This document shows positions 33,148-42,854 of a stretch of 51,200 nucleotides of DNA, piece after piece. Both the position numbers and the translations under genes were made by a program. Position 1 is the first letter of the stretch, and the number at the start of each line of letters is the position of its first letter. The DNA is from Verrucomicrobiaceae bacterium. Lineage in GTDB: Bacteria; Verrucomicrobiota; Verrucomicrobiia; Verrucomicrobiales; Verrucomicrobiaceae. The stretch spans positions 1-51,200 of the forward strand of contig JAIYDW010000032.1 of assembly GCA_027487315.1 (NCBI GenBank), written 5' to 3'. The notes under the pieces were generated by a model. It was not told where the DNA came from and did not search any database. It saw only the letters and a program-made list of their open reading frames with translations.

Positions 33148-34443
33148 ATGATTCACGGCTCCCACTCCGAGAAGATCCCCCTCAGCTCCCCCGCTGCGGT
33201 CGGGACCGCTCCGCCCTTTTCCGGCTTCGTCCAGCGCCCCTGGCAATTCCCCCCCGAAACCCTCGCCCGCCAGCTCGCCCACCTCCCAGGCCTCATCTGG
33301 CTCGACAGCGCCCAAACCGGCCCCGGCGCCGTCTCCCTCCTCTCCGCCGCACCCCTCGAAATCCTCACCGGCACCCTCGATCACGACTGGCACCGCGTCG
33401 AATCCCTCCTCCAACGCCACGCCCAACCCTACCACCCCGACTGGCCCCTCCCCTCCGGCGGCCTCTTCGGCTGGGTCGGCTACGACCGCCACTTCACCTT
33501 CGGCCACTACCCCCACGCCCTCCTATACGTCCACGACACCGCCACCTGGTTCGAATCCGGCCACCTCTCCGACCACTTCACGCCCGCCCCCCTCCCTCCC
33601 TCCACCCCTCCCACCCTCCACTTCACCCCCCAAACCACCCGCGAAGACTTCACCACCAGTGTCCGCACCGCCAAAAACTACATCGCCGCGGGCGACATCT
33701 ACCAAGTCAACCTTTCCTACCCCTGGCAAGCCGATTGGCCCCCACACGCCCGCCCCCTCGACAGCTACCTCCACCTCCGCGCCGTCTCCCCCGCCCCCCA
33801 CGCCGCTTACCTCGACCTCAACGGCACCCAGGTCCTCTCCGCTTCCCCCGAACTCTTCCTCCGCCTCAGCGACCGCCGCATCATCACCCGCCCCATCAAA
33901 GGCACCCGCCCCCGCTTCCCCCACGACCCCGCTCGCGACACCGCCGCCCGCGCCGACCTTCTCGCCTCCGCCAAGGAACGCGCCGAGCTCCTCATGATCA
34001 CCGACCTCCAGCGCAACGACCTCGGTCAAGTCTGCGCCTACGGCAGCGTCCAAGTCCACGAACTCTGGAAAATCGAAGCCTACCCGCAAGTCTTCCACCT
34101 CGTCTCCACCGTCGAAGGCCAACTCCCCGCCTCCGTCAGCCACAGCGCCGCCTTCCGCGCCTGCTTCCCCGGCGGCTCCATCACCGGCGCCCCCAAAAAA
34201 CGCGCCACCGAAATCATCGCCGAACTCGAGCCCCATCCCCGCGGCCTCTACACCGGCGCCATCGGCGGCTTCGGCTTCAACGGCGAAAGCCTCTTCAACA
34301 TCGCCATCCGCACCGCCATCCGCCAAAACAACACCATCCACTTCCACACCGGCGCCGGCATCGTCGCCGACTCCGACCCCGACCTCGAATACCAGGAAAC
34401 CCAACACAAAGCCGCCGGCCTCCTCCTCATGGGCCAACCCTAA
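33148..34443 (+). CDS. pabB: para-aminobenzoate synthase component I
   Basis: A 431-residue enzyme of the chorismate-utilising family that makes aminodeoxychorismate for folate. The N-terminal region has the typical GGLFGWVGYD. The chorismate-binding core has KNYIAAGDIYQVNLS, ASPELFLRL, RPIKGTRPR, MITDLQRNDLG and PGGSITGAPKKRA, all hallmarks of PabB/TrpE. PIKGT with Lys favours PabB over TrpE, whose residue is Ala. The start ATG 33148 is chosen because the earlier ATG at 33061 lies inside the divergent gene. The glutamine amidotransferase and lyase partners are not adjacent. Confidence 0.9.
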   Translation: MIHGSHSEKIPLSSPAAVGTAPPFSGFVQRPWQFPPETLARQLAHLPGLIWLDSAQTGPGAVSLLSAAPLEILTGTLDHDWHRVESLLQRHAQPYHPDWPLPSGGLFGWVGYDRHFTFGHYPHALLYVHDTATWFESGHLSDHFTPAPLPPSTPPTLHFTPQTTREDFTTSVRTAKNYIAAGDIYQVNLSYPWQADWPPHARPLDSYLHLRAVSPAPHAAYLDLNGTQVLSASPELFLRLSDRRIITRPIKGTRPRFPHDPARDTAARADLLASAKERAELLMITDLQRNDLGQVCAYGSVQVHELWKIEAYPQVFHLVSTVEGQLPASVSHSAAFRACFPGGSITGAPKKRATEIIAELEPHPRGLYTGAIGGFGFNGESLFNIAIRTAIRQNNTIHFHTGAGIVADSDPDLEYQETQHKAAGLLLMGQP

Positions 34444-34495
34444 CCCCTACCCCGTAGCCGCCGATGTCAATCGGTGCCCACTCCCCCAAAAGTAC

Positions 34496-34514
34496 CACGC
34501 CTGTCCCAGGCGTG
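34496..34514. repeat. 8-bp stem hairpin between pabB and mpl
   Basis: CACGCCTG at 34496-34503 and CAGGCGTG at 34507-34514 form a perfect stem with a 3-base loop between convergent genes. It has no T-run but may act as a bidirectional terminator. Next to it, the phrase AATCCTGTTAATCC / AATCCTGTCCC (34541-34583) resembles a dispersed repeat type seen in PVC genomes. Confidence 0.5.
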
Positions 34515-34599
34515 TGCCCCCCGCACCCTAATCCCCTCCCCAATCCTGTTAATCCAAAAATAATCCCGTAAATCCTGTCCCAAAAAAGCCTCGCCCCGC

Positions 34600-35979
34600 T
34601 CAAAGCACCTCCAACAGCTTCCCGTGGATCCCATCAAATCCCCCGTTGCTGAACACCACCACCACATCCCCCTCGCGCACCTCCGCCTTCACCCGTGCCA
34701 CAATCGCCGCCGTGTCCGGCTCATGAAAACACGGCCTCCCCCCCGCCGTCACCGCCCGCGCGACAGCATCCACATCCAACCGCTCCGCCTCCGGCACCTT
34801 GCCCGGATCATTCACCGCCGCCACCACCGACACATCCGCGTGCCCCAGCGCCTCAATCAACTGCCCTTGCAGCACATTCCGCCGACTCGTATTCGACCTC
34901 GGCTCAAACAACGCCACCAGCCGCCTTCCCGGATACCCCTGCCGCAACCCATCCAGCGTCGCCTGCAACGCCGTCGGGTGATGCCCAAAATCATCCACCA
35001 CCGTCACCCCGTTCTTCTCCCCACGCACCTGCTGCCGCCGCCGGATCCCCTTGAACGAACTCAACCCCGCCTGAATCTCCAAATCCGTCAGCCCGCCAAA
35101 GCGCGCCGCACACACACACATCGCCGCATTCCGCGCATTAAATTCCCCGATCATCGGCACCATAAACGCCACCCCGTTGATCTCAAACGTCGTCCCCTCC
35201 GGTTCCGCCTTCGTGATCACAATCCGCTCATCACACCCCTCCCCCGTCCCCACCGTCCGCACCGGCGCCGGACACTTCTCCCGCAGGCTCAAACAATTCG
35301 CATCATCTCCATTCATCAGCACCAGCCCATTGCGCGGCACCGTGTTCAAAAACTGCCGGAAACTCTTCAAAATCGCCCCCAAATCCTCAAAGATATCCGC
35401 GTGATCAAACTCAATGTTGTTCACGATCGCACACTCCGGCAGGTAATGCACAAACTTCGACCGCTTGTCGAAATACGCCGTGTCATACTCATCGCCCTCG
35501 ATCACAAAAAACGCCGACTGATTGAACCGCGCTCCCGACTCAAAATTCTCCGGCACCCCGCCAATCATGAACCCCGGCTCGCGCCCCGCCTGCTCGAAAA
35601 GCCACGCCAATAGTGTCGTCGTCGTCGTCTTCCCGTGCGTCCCGCTCACCACAAAACTCCGCTTCCCCTGAATCACCTCCCGCTTGATCAACTCCGCCAT
35701 CGACCCATACGGCAGCTTCGCATCCAGCACCGCCTCCAACTCCGGATTGCCCCGCGAAATCGCATTCCCCACCACATACAAATCCGCTCCCCCCGGCAAA
35801 TTCTCCGGTTTGTAACCCTCCGAATACTCAATCCCATTCTCCGCCAGCACCGTTGACATCGGAGGATACACCGCCCTGTCAGACCCCGTGATCCGGTGAC
35901 CCAGTTTGCTCAACGCCACCGCCGTCGACCCCATCGCCGTTCCGCCGATGCCGATGAAATGAAAATGCTTGCCGCTCAT
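34600..35979 (-). CDS. mpl: UDP-N-acetylmuramate:L-alanyl-gamma-D-glutamyl-meso-diaminopimelate ligase
   Basis: A 459-residue Mur-ligase-family enzyme that joins recycled murein tripeptide to UDP-MurNAc in the cytoplasm. The Rossmann start HFHFIGIGGTAMGS is typical of MurC/Mpl. The P-loop is SGTHGKTTTT near 112, and the core has IEGDEYDTAYFDKRSKF and NNIEFDHADIF, which are Mpl phrases rather than MurC ones. FEPRSNTSRRNVLQ and the final VVFSNGGFDGIH also fit Mpl. The start ATG 35979 has a purine-rich site upstream. It implies peptidoglycan recycling in this cell. It is convergent with pabB. Confidence 0.93.
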   Translation of the reverse strand: MSGKHFHFIGIGGTAMGSTAVALSKLGHRITGSDRAVYPPMSTVLAENGIEYSEGYKPENLPGGADLYVVGNAISRGNPELEAVLDAKLPYGSMAELIKREVIQGKRSFVVSGTHGKTTTTTLLAWLFEQAGREPGFMIGGVPENFESGARFNQSAFFVIEGDEYDTAYFDKRSKFVHYLPECAIVNNIEFDHADIFEDLGAILKSFRQFLNTVPRNGLVLMNGDDANCLSLREKCPAPVRTVGTGEGCDERIVITKAEPEGTTFEINGVAFMVPMIGEFNARNAAMCVCAARFGGLTDLEIQAGLSSFKGIRRRQQVRGEKNGVTVVDDFGHHPTALQATLDGLRQGYPGRRLVALFEPRSNTSRRNVLQGQLIEALGHADVSVVAAVNDPGKVPEAERLDVDAVARAVTAGGRPCFHEPDTAAIVARVKAEVREGDVVVVFSNGGFDGIHGKLLEVL

Positions 35980-36052
35980 AGTAGATTCCCTCCCTCTCGG
36001 CGATTCCGCCCAAGGAAGCCGCCCAGTAGAGCAGCCCCCCGCCAAAACGCAA

Positions 36053-36901
36053 CTACCGCGTCACACCCCGCAACTCCGCCACCGCCTCCATCCCCCGCCG
36101 CCGGCCATTCTCAAAAAACTCCCGCCCTCGTCGCTCCGTCACAAACAACCCCGGCCGCCGCGTCCGCGTCACCACCCGCGTCACCACCTTCCCCTCCCTC
36201 TCCATCTCCCGCAGCCTCAACTGATACAGCTCTTCCCCAATCACATCATGCGCCAAAGCAAACGCATCTGAAATCCCCAACCGCTTCACCGGAGGAATCA
36301 CCGGCTCCCCCACACAGTGCGCCAACACCCGCTTCACCTCCGCATTCCCCTTCCAATGCGCAAACGGCGGACTCTGCGCAATCCCCCCATCCCACATCGC
36401 ATCCCCCCCAACCACCTGATGCGAAATCAGCGTCGGATACGCGCAACTCGCCACGATCAACTCCGCCAGCGGCCCCTCACACCGCACCTCCGCCCGCACC
36501 TGCGTCAAATTCGTCACCGCAATCCCCAAATCCATCCCGCTGTCCTCCACCCGCCGCTCCCCCAGCACCTCCTTCAAATAACGCAACGCCCGCTTCCCCT
36601 TCGAAGCCCCCGAATACCGACGCTCGTAGATCGGCAAATACGGCAGCCCAATCAGCATCCCCGCCTCCATAAACGCCGTCCGAAACCGCAAGGTGAGCAA
36701 CAACTCCAGCATCCCCTTCGGCGTCCACCCGTTCGCCGCCAGCGCCGCCACCAAGGCCCCCGATGACGCCCCCGCCAAATGCCCCGGCCACACCCCACCA
36801 TCAGCCAGCCCCTGAAGAAAGCCAGCGTGCGTGTAAAATCCCAGAAAGGCGGAGCTCAATGACACCGCCAAACCCGGATCAGCCAAAGGAAGATCATCCA
36901 T
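36053..36901 (-). CDS. patatin-like protein with altered oxyanion loop
   Basis: A 282-residue protein with the patatin phospholipase fold. The nucleophile elbow is GASSG (Ser46) and the catalytic Asp lies in DGG of AMWDGGIAQ near 172. The glycine-rich oxyanion loop near the N-terminus, normally GGGxRG, reads SLSSAFLGFYTHAG. So the catalytic dyad is present but the usual oxyanion hole is not. No signal peptide is present. The gene follows the exporter gene by 6 bp in the same direction, which makes a shared lipid-related role likely: the patatin could free or trim a lipid that the MMPL protein moves. This link is inferred. Confidence 0.82.
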   Translation of the reverse strand: MDDLPLADPGLAVSLSSAFLGFYTHAGFLQGLADGGVWPGHLAGASSGALVAALAANGWTPKGMLELLLTLRFRTAFMEAGMLIGLPYLPIYERRYSGASKGKRALRYLKEVLGERRVEDSGMDLGIAVTNLTQVRAEVRCEGPLAELIVASCAYPTLISHQVVGGDAMWDGGIAQSPPFAHWKGNAEVKRVLAHCVGEPVIPPVKRLGISDAFALAHDVIGEELYQLRLREMEREGKVVTRVVTRTRRPGLFVTERRGREFFENGRRRGMEAVAELRGVTR

Positions 36902-36907
36902 AAACCG

Positions 36908-39304
36908 CTACCCTAACGTCCCCCTCGCTCCCGGCAAGCCCGCAGCAGCATTCCCCGAAAACCACCGCTCCCACAGCCACGGCATCACCAGCAACGCCGC
37001 CACCAAATTCAACCCCAAAGCCGCCGCGCACACCACCCCCATGCTCGCCAGCCCCGAGCTCGACGCCGTCACCAGCGACCCAAAACCCAGCATGCTACTC
37101 CCCGCACACACCACCAGCGCCGGCCCCAATTCCCCCCTCGCCTCCGCCGCCGACGCCCCTCCCTTCATCCGCAAAATCAAGTGAATGAAGTAATCGCTCC
37201 CCGTCCCCAAACTCAGCAGCAACGCCGGCAGCGTGAACGCATGCCAGCGCAAATCCAGCCACGCCATCAGCCCCAGCAGCGCCGCATAACTCACCCCCAA
37301 ACACAGCACCACCAAAACAAACGGTCGCCACGCCCTGAACGCAAACGCCAACAACACCAGCGTGATCACCGCAAACAACACCGAAATCCCCGTGAAACCC
37401 TTCGCCAAATACCGGTCCAGCGTCCGCGTCATCACATCTCCACCCGCCAAATAACACCCCTCCGGCAAAGCCCGCGTCACCTCCCCAATCTCCACCCCCT
37501 TCCCCAGCCGCACCTCCCCCAGCAAAGCGCAGCCCCCATCCTCCCGCACCGACACCACCCGCTCCACCAACCACCGCGCCCCCGCCCCCTCCGGCAACCC
37601 CGGCGCCCCCTCCCGCCCCCACCTCTCCCAGCACCCCAGCACCCCCTCCGCCAACCCCCACGCCTCCTCCGTAAACCCCGCCTCCATCACCCCAGCCCTC
37701 AACCTCCCCGCCGCCCGCACCATTTCCCCAGCCAACCCCAAATTCACCCCCTGCCTCCCTGCCTCCGGCCAAAACCCCTCCGGCAAGGCAAAACCCGCCA
37801 CCACCCCAGCCGCCTTCAACCCCTCCAACACCCGCCGCGCCTCCGCGATCCTCCCCACCATCGCCCCCTCCCCATCCGCCGCCATCACCACACTCAGCGC
37901 CCTCGCCCCGCCCCCCAACTTCGCCTCCAATCGCTCCACCCCCTCATACGCCTCACTCCCCCGCGGCCGAATGCTCCCACTCGCCGCATCCACCTTCGGC
38001 AGCCCCCGCACCCCCAACCCCGCTGCGCACCCCACCAGCACCACCACACCCACCCCGCAGCCCACCTGCCACCCCCGACCCAGCCCGCTCCACCCCTTCA
38101 CCTCATTCCCCCTCACCGGCACCCACCTCCCCAACAACCACGGCAACACCCCCACCATCACCACCCCCCCAATCCCCACCCCCACCGCCACCAGCAACCC
38201 CAAATCCGACAACCCCGGAAACCCCAGTGGCATCAACGCCAAAAACACCGCCGCCGTCGTCGCAATCGCCCAAAAAATCCCCCCCCGCACCTGCCTCACC
38301 GCCTCCCGCGCATCCCCGCCCGCCACCCGATACGCCTCATACAACAGCACCCCGTAATCCGCCGACAACCCAATCAAAATCGACGCAAACCCCACCGTCA
38401 AAGCCGTGATCGATCCCATGATCAATCCGCACGTCGCCAGCGTCAGCACAAAGATCAACCCCAGGCACAGCGCCAGCAAAGGCAGCAACCGCACCCGCCG
38501 AAACACCACCCACACCAGCAGCGTCGTCAAAACCAAAGTCGACAGCGCCGACCCCTTCATATCCGACTCCATGCTCTGCGAAATCTCAGCCAAAAACGCC
38601 GGCTCACCCGTCAGCCTCACCGCCACCTCACCCCCCGCCGCCGCCGTCGCCAACTCACGCACCTCCCCCAACTGCTTCGCCACCTCCCGATAATCCGAAA
38701 GCGCCTCCTTCAAATCCACATACACCACTCGAAACAACCCGTCCGCACTGCCAAACTCAGACCGCTCCCCCGCCCCGCCCATCTCCTTCATCAACGGCCC
38801 CGTCAACCCCAGCGGATCATACCCCGCCAACCCGTCCGCCATGAAAGGCGACGTCGCCAAACCCTCCAGATACACCCCCAGCGTCCCCGCCAAACGCGCC
38901 TCCGACAGCCCCTCCATCCACGCCCTCATCGACGCCTCCGGCTGATTCAACAAGCTCCACGCCACGAACTCCGCCCACGCACCCACCTCATCATCCGCCC
39001 GCCGCCACACCACCCGCTCCACCAGCTCCCGCTTCGCCTCCAAAGCCCCAGCCACCCGCTCCGTCGCCGCCTCCACCGCCTCTGCCGACGTCCCCTCCAG
39101 CAGCACCAGCACCTGCGACCGCTTCAAGAAATGTTCCATGAACACCCGCGCCCCCGCCGCCTCCGGCAAATCCTCCGGCAGCAGCTTCGTCACATCCACA
39201 TCAAACCGGATCCGCGAGATCCCCACCGCACAATACCCCCCCAGCACCAAAACCAGGACACACACCAACAACACCCGTTGCACGCCAGCAAATCGAAACA
39301 CCAC
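36908..39304 (-). CDS. MMPL/RND-superfamily exporter
   Basis: A 798-residue inner-membrane transporter. After a first helix (VLLVCVLVLVLGGYCAV) there is a large periplasmic loop, then a block of five or six helices (VFRRVRLLPLLALCLGLIFVLTLATCGLIMGS). A second periplasmic loop and a second block of helices follow, ending RWFSGNAAAG. This two-fold layout is that of the MMPL lipid exporters. ADYGVLLYEAYR and GSDYFIHLILRMK are the paired helix-4 motifs with charged residues for proton coupling. The length fits the family. Its pairing with a patatin-like gene points to lipid cargo. Confidence 0.87.
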   Translation of the reverse strand: MVFRFAGVQRVLLVCVLVLVLGGYCAVGISRIRFDVDVTKLLPEDLPEAAGARVFMEHFLKRSQVLVLLEGTSAEAVEAATERVAGALEAKRELVERVVWRRADDEVGAWAEFVAWSLLNQPEASMRAWMEGLSEARLAGTLGVYLEGLATSPFMADGLAGYDPLGLTGPLMKEMGGAGERSEFGSADGLFRVVYVDLKEALSDYREVAKQLGEVRELATAAAGGEVAVRLTGEPAFLAEISQSMESDMKGSALSTLVLTTLLVWVVFRRVRLLPLLALCLGLIFVLTLATCGLIMGSITALTVGFASILIGLSADYGVLLYEAYRVAGGDAREAVRQVRGGIFWAIATTAAVFLALMPLGFPGLSDLGLLVAVGVGIGGVVMVGVLPWLLGRWVPVRGNEVKGWSGLGRGWQVGCGVGVVVLVGCAAGLGVRGLPKVDAASGSIRPRGSEAYEGVERLEAKLGGGARALSVVMAADGEGAMVGRIAEARRVLEGLKAAGVVAGFALPEGFWPEAGRQGVNLGLAGEMVRAAGRLRAGVMEAGFTEEAWGLAEGVLGCWERWGREGAPGLPEGAGARWLVERVVSVREDGGCALLGEVRLGKGVEIGEVTRALPEGCYLAGGDVMTRTLDRYLAKGFTGISVLFAVITLVLLAFAFRAWRPFVLVVLCLGVSYAALLGLMAWLDLRWHAFTLPALLLSLGTGSDYFIHLILRMKGGASAAEARGELGPALVVCAGSSMLGFGSLVTASSSGLASMGVVCAAALGLNLVAALLVMPWLWERWFSGNAAAGLPGARGTLG

Positions 39305-39331
39305 CCACCCATAAACTGCCCAGTCGCTGGA

Positions 39332-39727
39332 TCAAGCTAGCAAAGGCAGCGAACCAAAGTAGCGCCGCAAGTAACCACGATCCACAGCCGCCAGCCGGTC
39401 TGCTTGGATGCTAGCATGGGCTGCGATGAGAAAGTCAGGAATCAAATGCAGCCTGGGACCGCCCTCCCGTCGATAACGCAAAAAAGTCTGCCCCGCCAGA
39501 AAAGCCGCCTCTGGAAGGATCGGATCGAACTGAAACTGAAGCGCATCAAACCGTCGCAACGCCGTGTCGGCAGATTCAAATCCAGTCGAACATTCTGCGA
39601 ACACAACAGGGCAAATCAATAGCGGTCCTTCAGACGACGCCTGCTCCAGGCAGGCCCGCCATTGCTGCCAGCCGGTTTGCCGTTTGAGAATCAAAAGCAG
39701 GACCGATGAATCAATCGCCGTTCTCAT
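39332..39727 (-). CDS. vapC: VapC-type PIN-domain toxin
   Basis: A 131-residue PIN-domain ribonuclease, the toxin of a VapBC pair. Acidic residues that bind Mg2+ are at Asp6 (MRTAIDSS), Glu45 (VVFAECS), Asp98 (PDFLIAAHA) and Asp116, so the active site is complete. The start overlaps the last 4 bp of the antitoxin gene (ATGA), the classical arrangement for translational coupling. It lies 27 bp upstream of the MMPL gene in map order and is read in the same direction, but is probably a separate unit. VapC toxins usually cut tRNA or rRNA; the target here is not known. Confidence 0.9.
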   Translation of the reverse strand: MRTAIDSSVLLLILKRQTGWQQWRACLEQASSEGPLLICPVVFAECSTGFESADTALRRFDALQFQFDPILPEAAFLAGQTFLRYRREGGPRLHLIPDFLIAAHASIQADRLAAVDRGYLRRYFGSLPLLA

Positions 39728-39981
39728 CGTCTGCGGCGTTTGGCTGGCAGTTCGACTGGGCCGCGCAACTCATCCAAAGTCTCGGCGACATTCAATTTCG
39801 GAAACGGATCCTGCCACGCCGCAGCCAAGTCATCCCAAGCTTCCGCAGAAATCGCCTTCGTCGCTTTGAGGAATGGAGATGCCTCGTCGAAGTCGAGAAC
39901 GTCTCCCGGCTTGAGTCGGAGCTTGGTGCGCACCTTGAGCGGGATGGTGATTTGACCTTTGCTGGTAAGAGTGGCTTTCAC
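39724..39981 (-). CDS. vapB: AbrB/MazE-type antitoxin VapB
   Basis: An 85-residue protein. The first 45 residues form a swapped-hairpin AbrB DNA-binding domain: MKATLTSKGQITIPLKVR and then LKPGDVLDFD. The C-terminal half (AISAEAWDDLAAAWQDPF...ETLDELRGPVELP) would cover the toxin active site, and it ends in five Arg/Lys residues. It overlaps the vapC start by 4 bp. Autoregulation through the promoter upstream of 39981 is expected. Confidence 0.9.
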   Translation of the reverse strand: MKATLTSKGQITIPLKVRTKLRLKPGDVLDFDEASPFLKATKAISAEAWDDLAAAWQDPFPKLNVAETLDELRGPVELPAKRRRR

Positions 39982-40110
39982 GGCAGAAAAGTAAGCTCAA
40001 AAAGTAAGGAGATCAAACGCCGAAAACTTATGCGCCACCCCACCCCCAACCTCAACCCAATCCCATCTTCGCAAGTCCACCTCCCCACCGCGCGTTAGCT
40101 CCCTCACCCC

Positions 40111-41460
40111 ATGAAATCCCTCCTCGTCTGCCTCCTGCTTTCGCCTCTCCTCACCCTCGCGCAAAGCCCCATCAAAATCGCCACCTTCGACATCGATGCC
40201 ACTCCCCCCCTGGGATCCGCCATGGCCTACGATCCCGTCAAACGCCTCGACGAACTCACCCTGCGCTGCCGCGGCATCGTCATCACCGGCGCCGAACAGC
40301 CCATCGTGCTCTGCGCAGTCGATTGGATCGGCATCGCCAATGAAGCACATGACGCCTTCCGCTCCGCCCTCGCCGAAGCCGCCGGCACCTCCCTCGAACG
40401 CGTCGCCGTCCACTCCCTCCATCAACACGACGCCCCCGGCTGCGACTTCACCGCCGAAAAACTCATCCAGGAACTCCAAATCGATGGCTACTCCCGCTTC
40501 TCCGGCGACTTCCACCGCCGCGTGATCCAAAACGCCGCCGAAGCCATCCGCGCCGCGCTGCCAAACGCCCAACCCGTCACCCACTTCGGCTACGGCGAAG
40601 CCATCGTCAAAGAGGTCGCCTCCAACCGCCGCGTCGAACGCACCGCCGACAACAAAATCGGCCGCATGCGGGGCAGCTCCTGCAAAATCGAAGGCCTCAT
40701 CGCCCTCCCCGAAGGCCTCATCGATCCCGTCGTCTCCCTGCTCAGCTTCTGGAATGAAGACAAACCCGTCGCCGTCCTCAGCGCCTACGCCTGCCACCCC
40801 CAGAGCTACTACCGCCTCGGCATCCCCAGCCCCGACTTCCCCGGCATCGCCCGCTTCATTCGCGGCCAGGATGTCAACGCCGCCCTGCATGTTCATTTCA
40901 ACGGCGCGGGCGGCAACGTCGCCGCCGGCAAATACAACGACGGCACCCAGGCCAACCGCATCATCCTCGCCACCCGCCTCGCCGCAGGCATGCGCGAAGC
41001 CTACGCCAACACCACCAAAACCCCCCTCACCTCCTCCGACATCGGCTGGTCGTTCGAACCCGTCAGCCTACCCCTCTCACCCCTTCTCAAAGAGGAAGAC
41101 CTCATCGCCAAACTCAAAGCCACCCCTCCAAAAGGCTACATCTCCTTCGCCGATCAACTCGCCTTCGTCCGCCGCGTCAAATCCGGGCACCAAATCCACA
41201 TCACCTGCCTCCGCGTCGGCGACACCCGCATGCTCCACCTCCCGGGCGAACTCTTCGTCGAATACCAACTCGCCGCCAAAGCCATGCGCCCCGACCTCCA
41301 CGTCCTCATGGCCGCCTACGGCGACTACGGCCCAGGCTACATCGGCACCACCGCCGCCTACCCCGAAGGCGGCTACGAAACCGGCCCCACCTCATCCAAC
41401 GTCGCCCCCGAAGTCGAACCCATCCTCATGACAGCCATGAAAAAACTGCTCACTCGCTGA
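40111..41460 (+). CDS. secreted neutral-ceramidase-like hydrolase
   Basis: A 449-residue exported protein (signal [17 protein letters not shown]). It resembles the N-terminal domain of neutral/alkaline non-lysosomal ceramidases: [13 protein letters not shown] at the start, and [10 protein letters not shown] near 103 with zinc-binding histidines. Further family phrases are [12 protein letters not shown] and [15 protein letters not shown]. True ceramidases are longer (about 650 residues), so the C-terminal domain is missing. In PVC genomes many such proteins occur near sulfatases and probably act on other amides or esters. It sits alone, facing the repeat protein gene. Confidence 0.82.
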   Translation: MKSLLVCLLLSPLLTLAQSPIKIATFDIDATPPLGSAMAYDPVKRLDELTLRCRGIVITGAEQPIVLCAVDWIGIANEAHDAFRSALAEAAGTSLERVAVHSLHQHDAPGCDFTAEKLIQELQIDGYSRFSGDFHRRVIQNAAEAIRAALPNAQPVTHFGYGEAIVKEVASNRRVERTADNKIGRMRGSSCKIEGLIALPEGLIDPVVSLLSFWNEDKPVAVLSAYACHPQSYYRLGIPSPDFPGIARFIRGQDVNAALHVHFNGAGGNVAAGKYNDGTQANRIILATRLAAGMREAYANTTKTPLTSSDIGWSFEPVSLPLSPLLKEEDLIAKLKATPPKGYISFADQLAFVRRVKSGHQIHITCLRVGDTRMLHLPGELFVEYQLAAKAMRPDLHVLMAAYGDYGPGYIGTTAAYPEGGYETGPTSSNVAPEVEPILMTAMKKLLTR

Positions 41461-41727
41461 TATCTCCCCAGATAACCCGTTCTACTCCCCCCAACCAAGG
41501 ACTGCCCCCTCCCACCCCTCCCCAAGGGCAAACCGCCGTTTCAATTCACCGTGAGTTGGTATGTGTGATCTGTCACTCCAACTGCCTTCTTTGGCCTTGT
41601 ATTTTTTCGATTGTCCACCCTAGAATCTGAGCTCATGAAATTTGCGCTGGGAAACTTCCACGTCTCCGACACCGATGCGCCATTGACTGATCCTTTTGCT
41701 GCTCAATCAACGAATCGCAAAAACTCA

Positions 41728-42729
41728 ATGTTTATGCCGCGTCTGACGTTGATCCTTCTTTTCACAGCTATTTCAGCAAAAGCCTGTCTCTGGGACACGG
41801 ACACTCTCGCTGCCGAACAAGCGCGCTTTCCAGAAATCGCAGAACTAATTACAGGGATGTTTCCGAGGCACTCGAAAGAGTTTCATGCGTGGAGACTTCT
41901 GCATTCTGAGACCTTGATTGCACAGGGCAAGGGCGGACCCGTTGCCTTTGATGACCTCGCCGTTTCTCAGCACAAATTAGGAGACCATCGAGCCGCCATC
42001 GAGACCATGCACTCGAAAGAAAAGCTGTTTCCAGGGCTCTATGAGACCCGGTCCAATCTGGGCACCTTCCACATTTACACGGATGAGCTCGACTCTGCTT
42101 CCAAGTGGATTCGCGAGGCTCTGGCCGTGAATCCCGACGCGCATTTTGGGCGGGAAAAATATCAGCTTTGGCTCGTTGAATGGGCCCAGGAACGCACTAA
42201 GGCACCCCCGCCGCCAATTAACGAAAAACAACGCTTCGATTTGGCCCAAGGCATCCCTAAAGGCTTTGCCGCTTTCGTCGCCCGCCGAGCTTCTAATCAA
42301 GTTCAGGCTGAAAGAGAATCTGGCAAAGTTATCGCACTAACTCGCAGGGAGCAGAGTTCCACCCTGCGTGGACTTTTTGGCATGATGTGGTTTGCCGACT
42401 TCGATAACCCTTTGCTCCTCGAAGCACTCGGTGACGTGCTCATTGCAGGAGACGTCACTACCAATGCCTCGCAGATGGCCGCTTTGGCTTACCTTCATGC
42501 TTCAAGAAGAGCAGCGAAGATTGAAGAGAAGGAGAGGCTACACGATCTGTTCAAAGCTTCTCTCTCGTTCATACCCGACGTCAAAGTTGAGAACTATGAG
42601 AAGAAGCTGGACAGTGGCCTAACAAAGGGGGCTGCCTATTTTGAATCTGTTCGTCAGGATGAACTAAAGTGGATCAAGTCCGGCTTGGATGCGGGTTTTG
42701 AGTTTCAGCAGAAATACCTCAAACCTTGA
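41728..42729 (+). CDS. secreted tetratricopeptide-like protein, function unknown
   Basis: A 333-residue protein. The start at 41728 (MFMPRLTLILLFTAISAKAC) gives a signal peptide; the longer frame from 41611 adds no signal. Residues about 50-140 have TPR-like helix pairs (AFDDLAVSQHKLGDHRAAIETMHSKEKLFPGLYETRSNLGTF). The rest is helical without a clear motif. Base composition and codon use are clearly less GC-rich than in the flanking genes, and 41461-41727 upstream is also lower in GC. The gene may be foreign. No partner is suggested by its neighbours. Confidence 0.65.
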   Translation: MFMPRLTLILLFTAISAKACLWDTDTLAAEQARFPEIAELITGMFPRHSKEFHAWRLLHSETLIAQGKGGPVAFDDLAVSQHKLGDHRAAIETMHSKEKLFPGLYETRSNLGTFHIYTDELDSASKWIREALAVNPDAHFGREKYQLWLVEWAQERTKAPPPPINEKQRFDLAQGIPKGFAAFVARRASNQVQAERESGKVIALTRREQSSTLRGLFGMMWFADFDNPLLLEALGDVLIAGDVTTNASQMAALAYLHASRRAAKIEEKERLHDLFKASLSFIPDVKVENYEKKLDSGLTKGAAYFESVRQDELKWIKSGLDAGFEFQQKYLKP

Positions 42730-42854
42730 ATGGATTGATAGTGCGAGTCACACACTCCGATTCACGAAACTCAAACAAGATTTGAGAATCAGGACCACTC
42801 TTGTGAATGTCCGCCAATTTTCGCGCGTTCTCGTTCAGCCATTCCTTCCCGACC

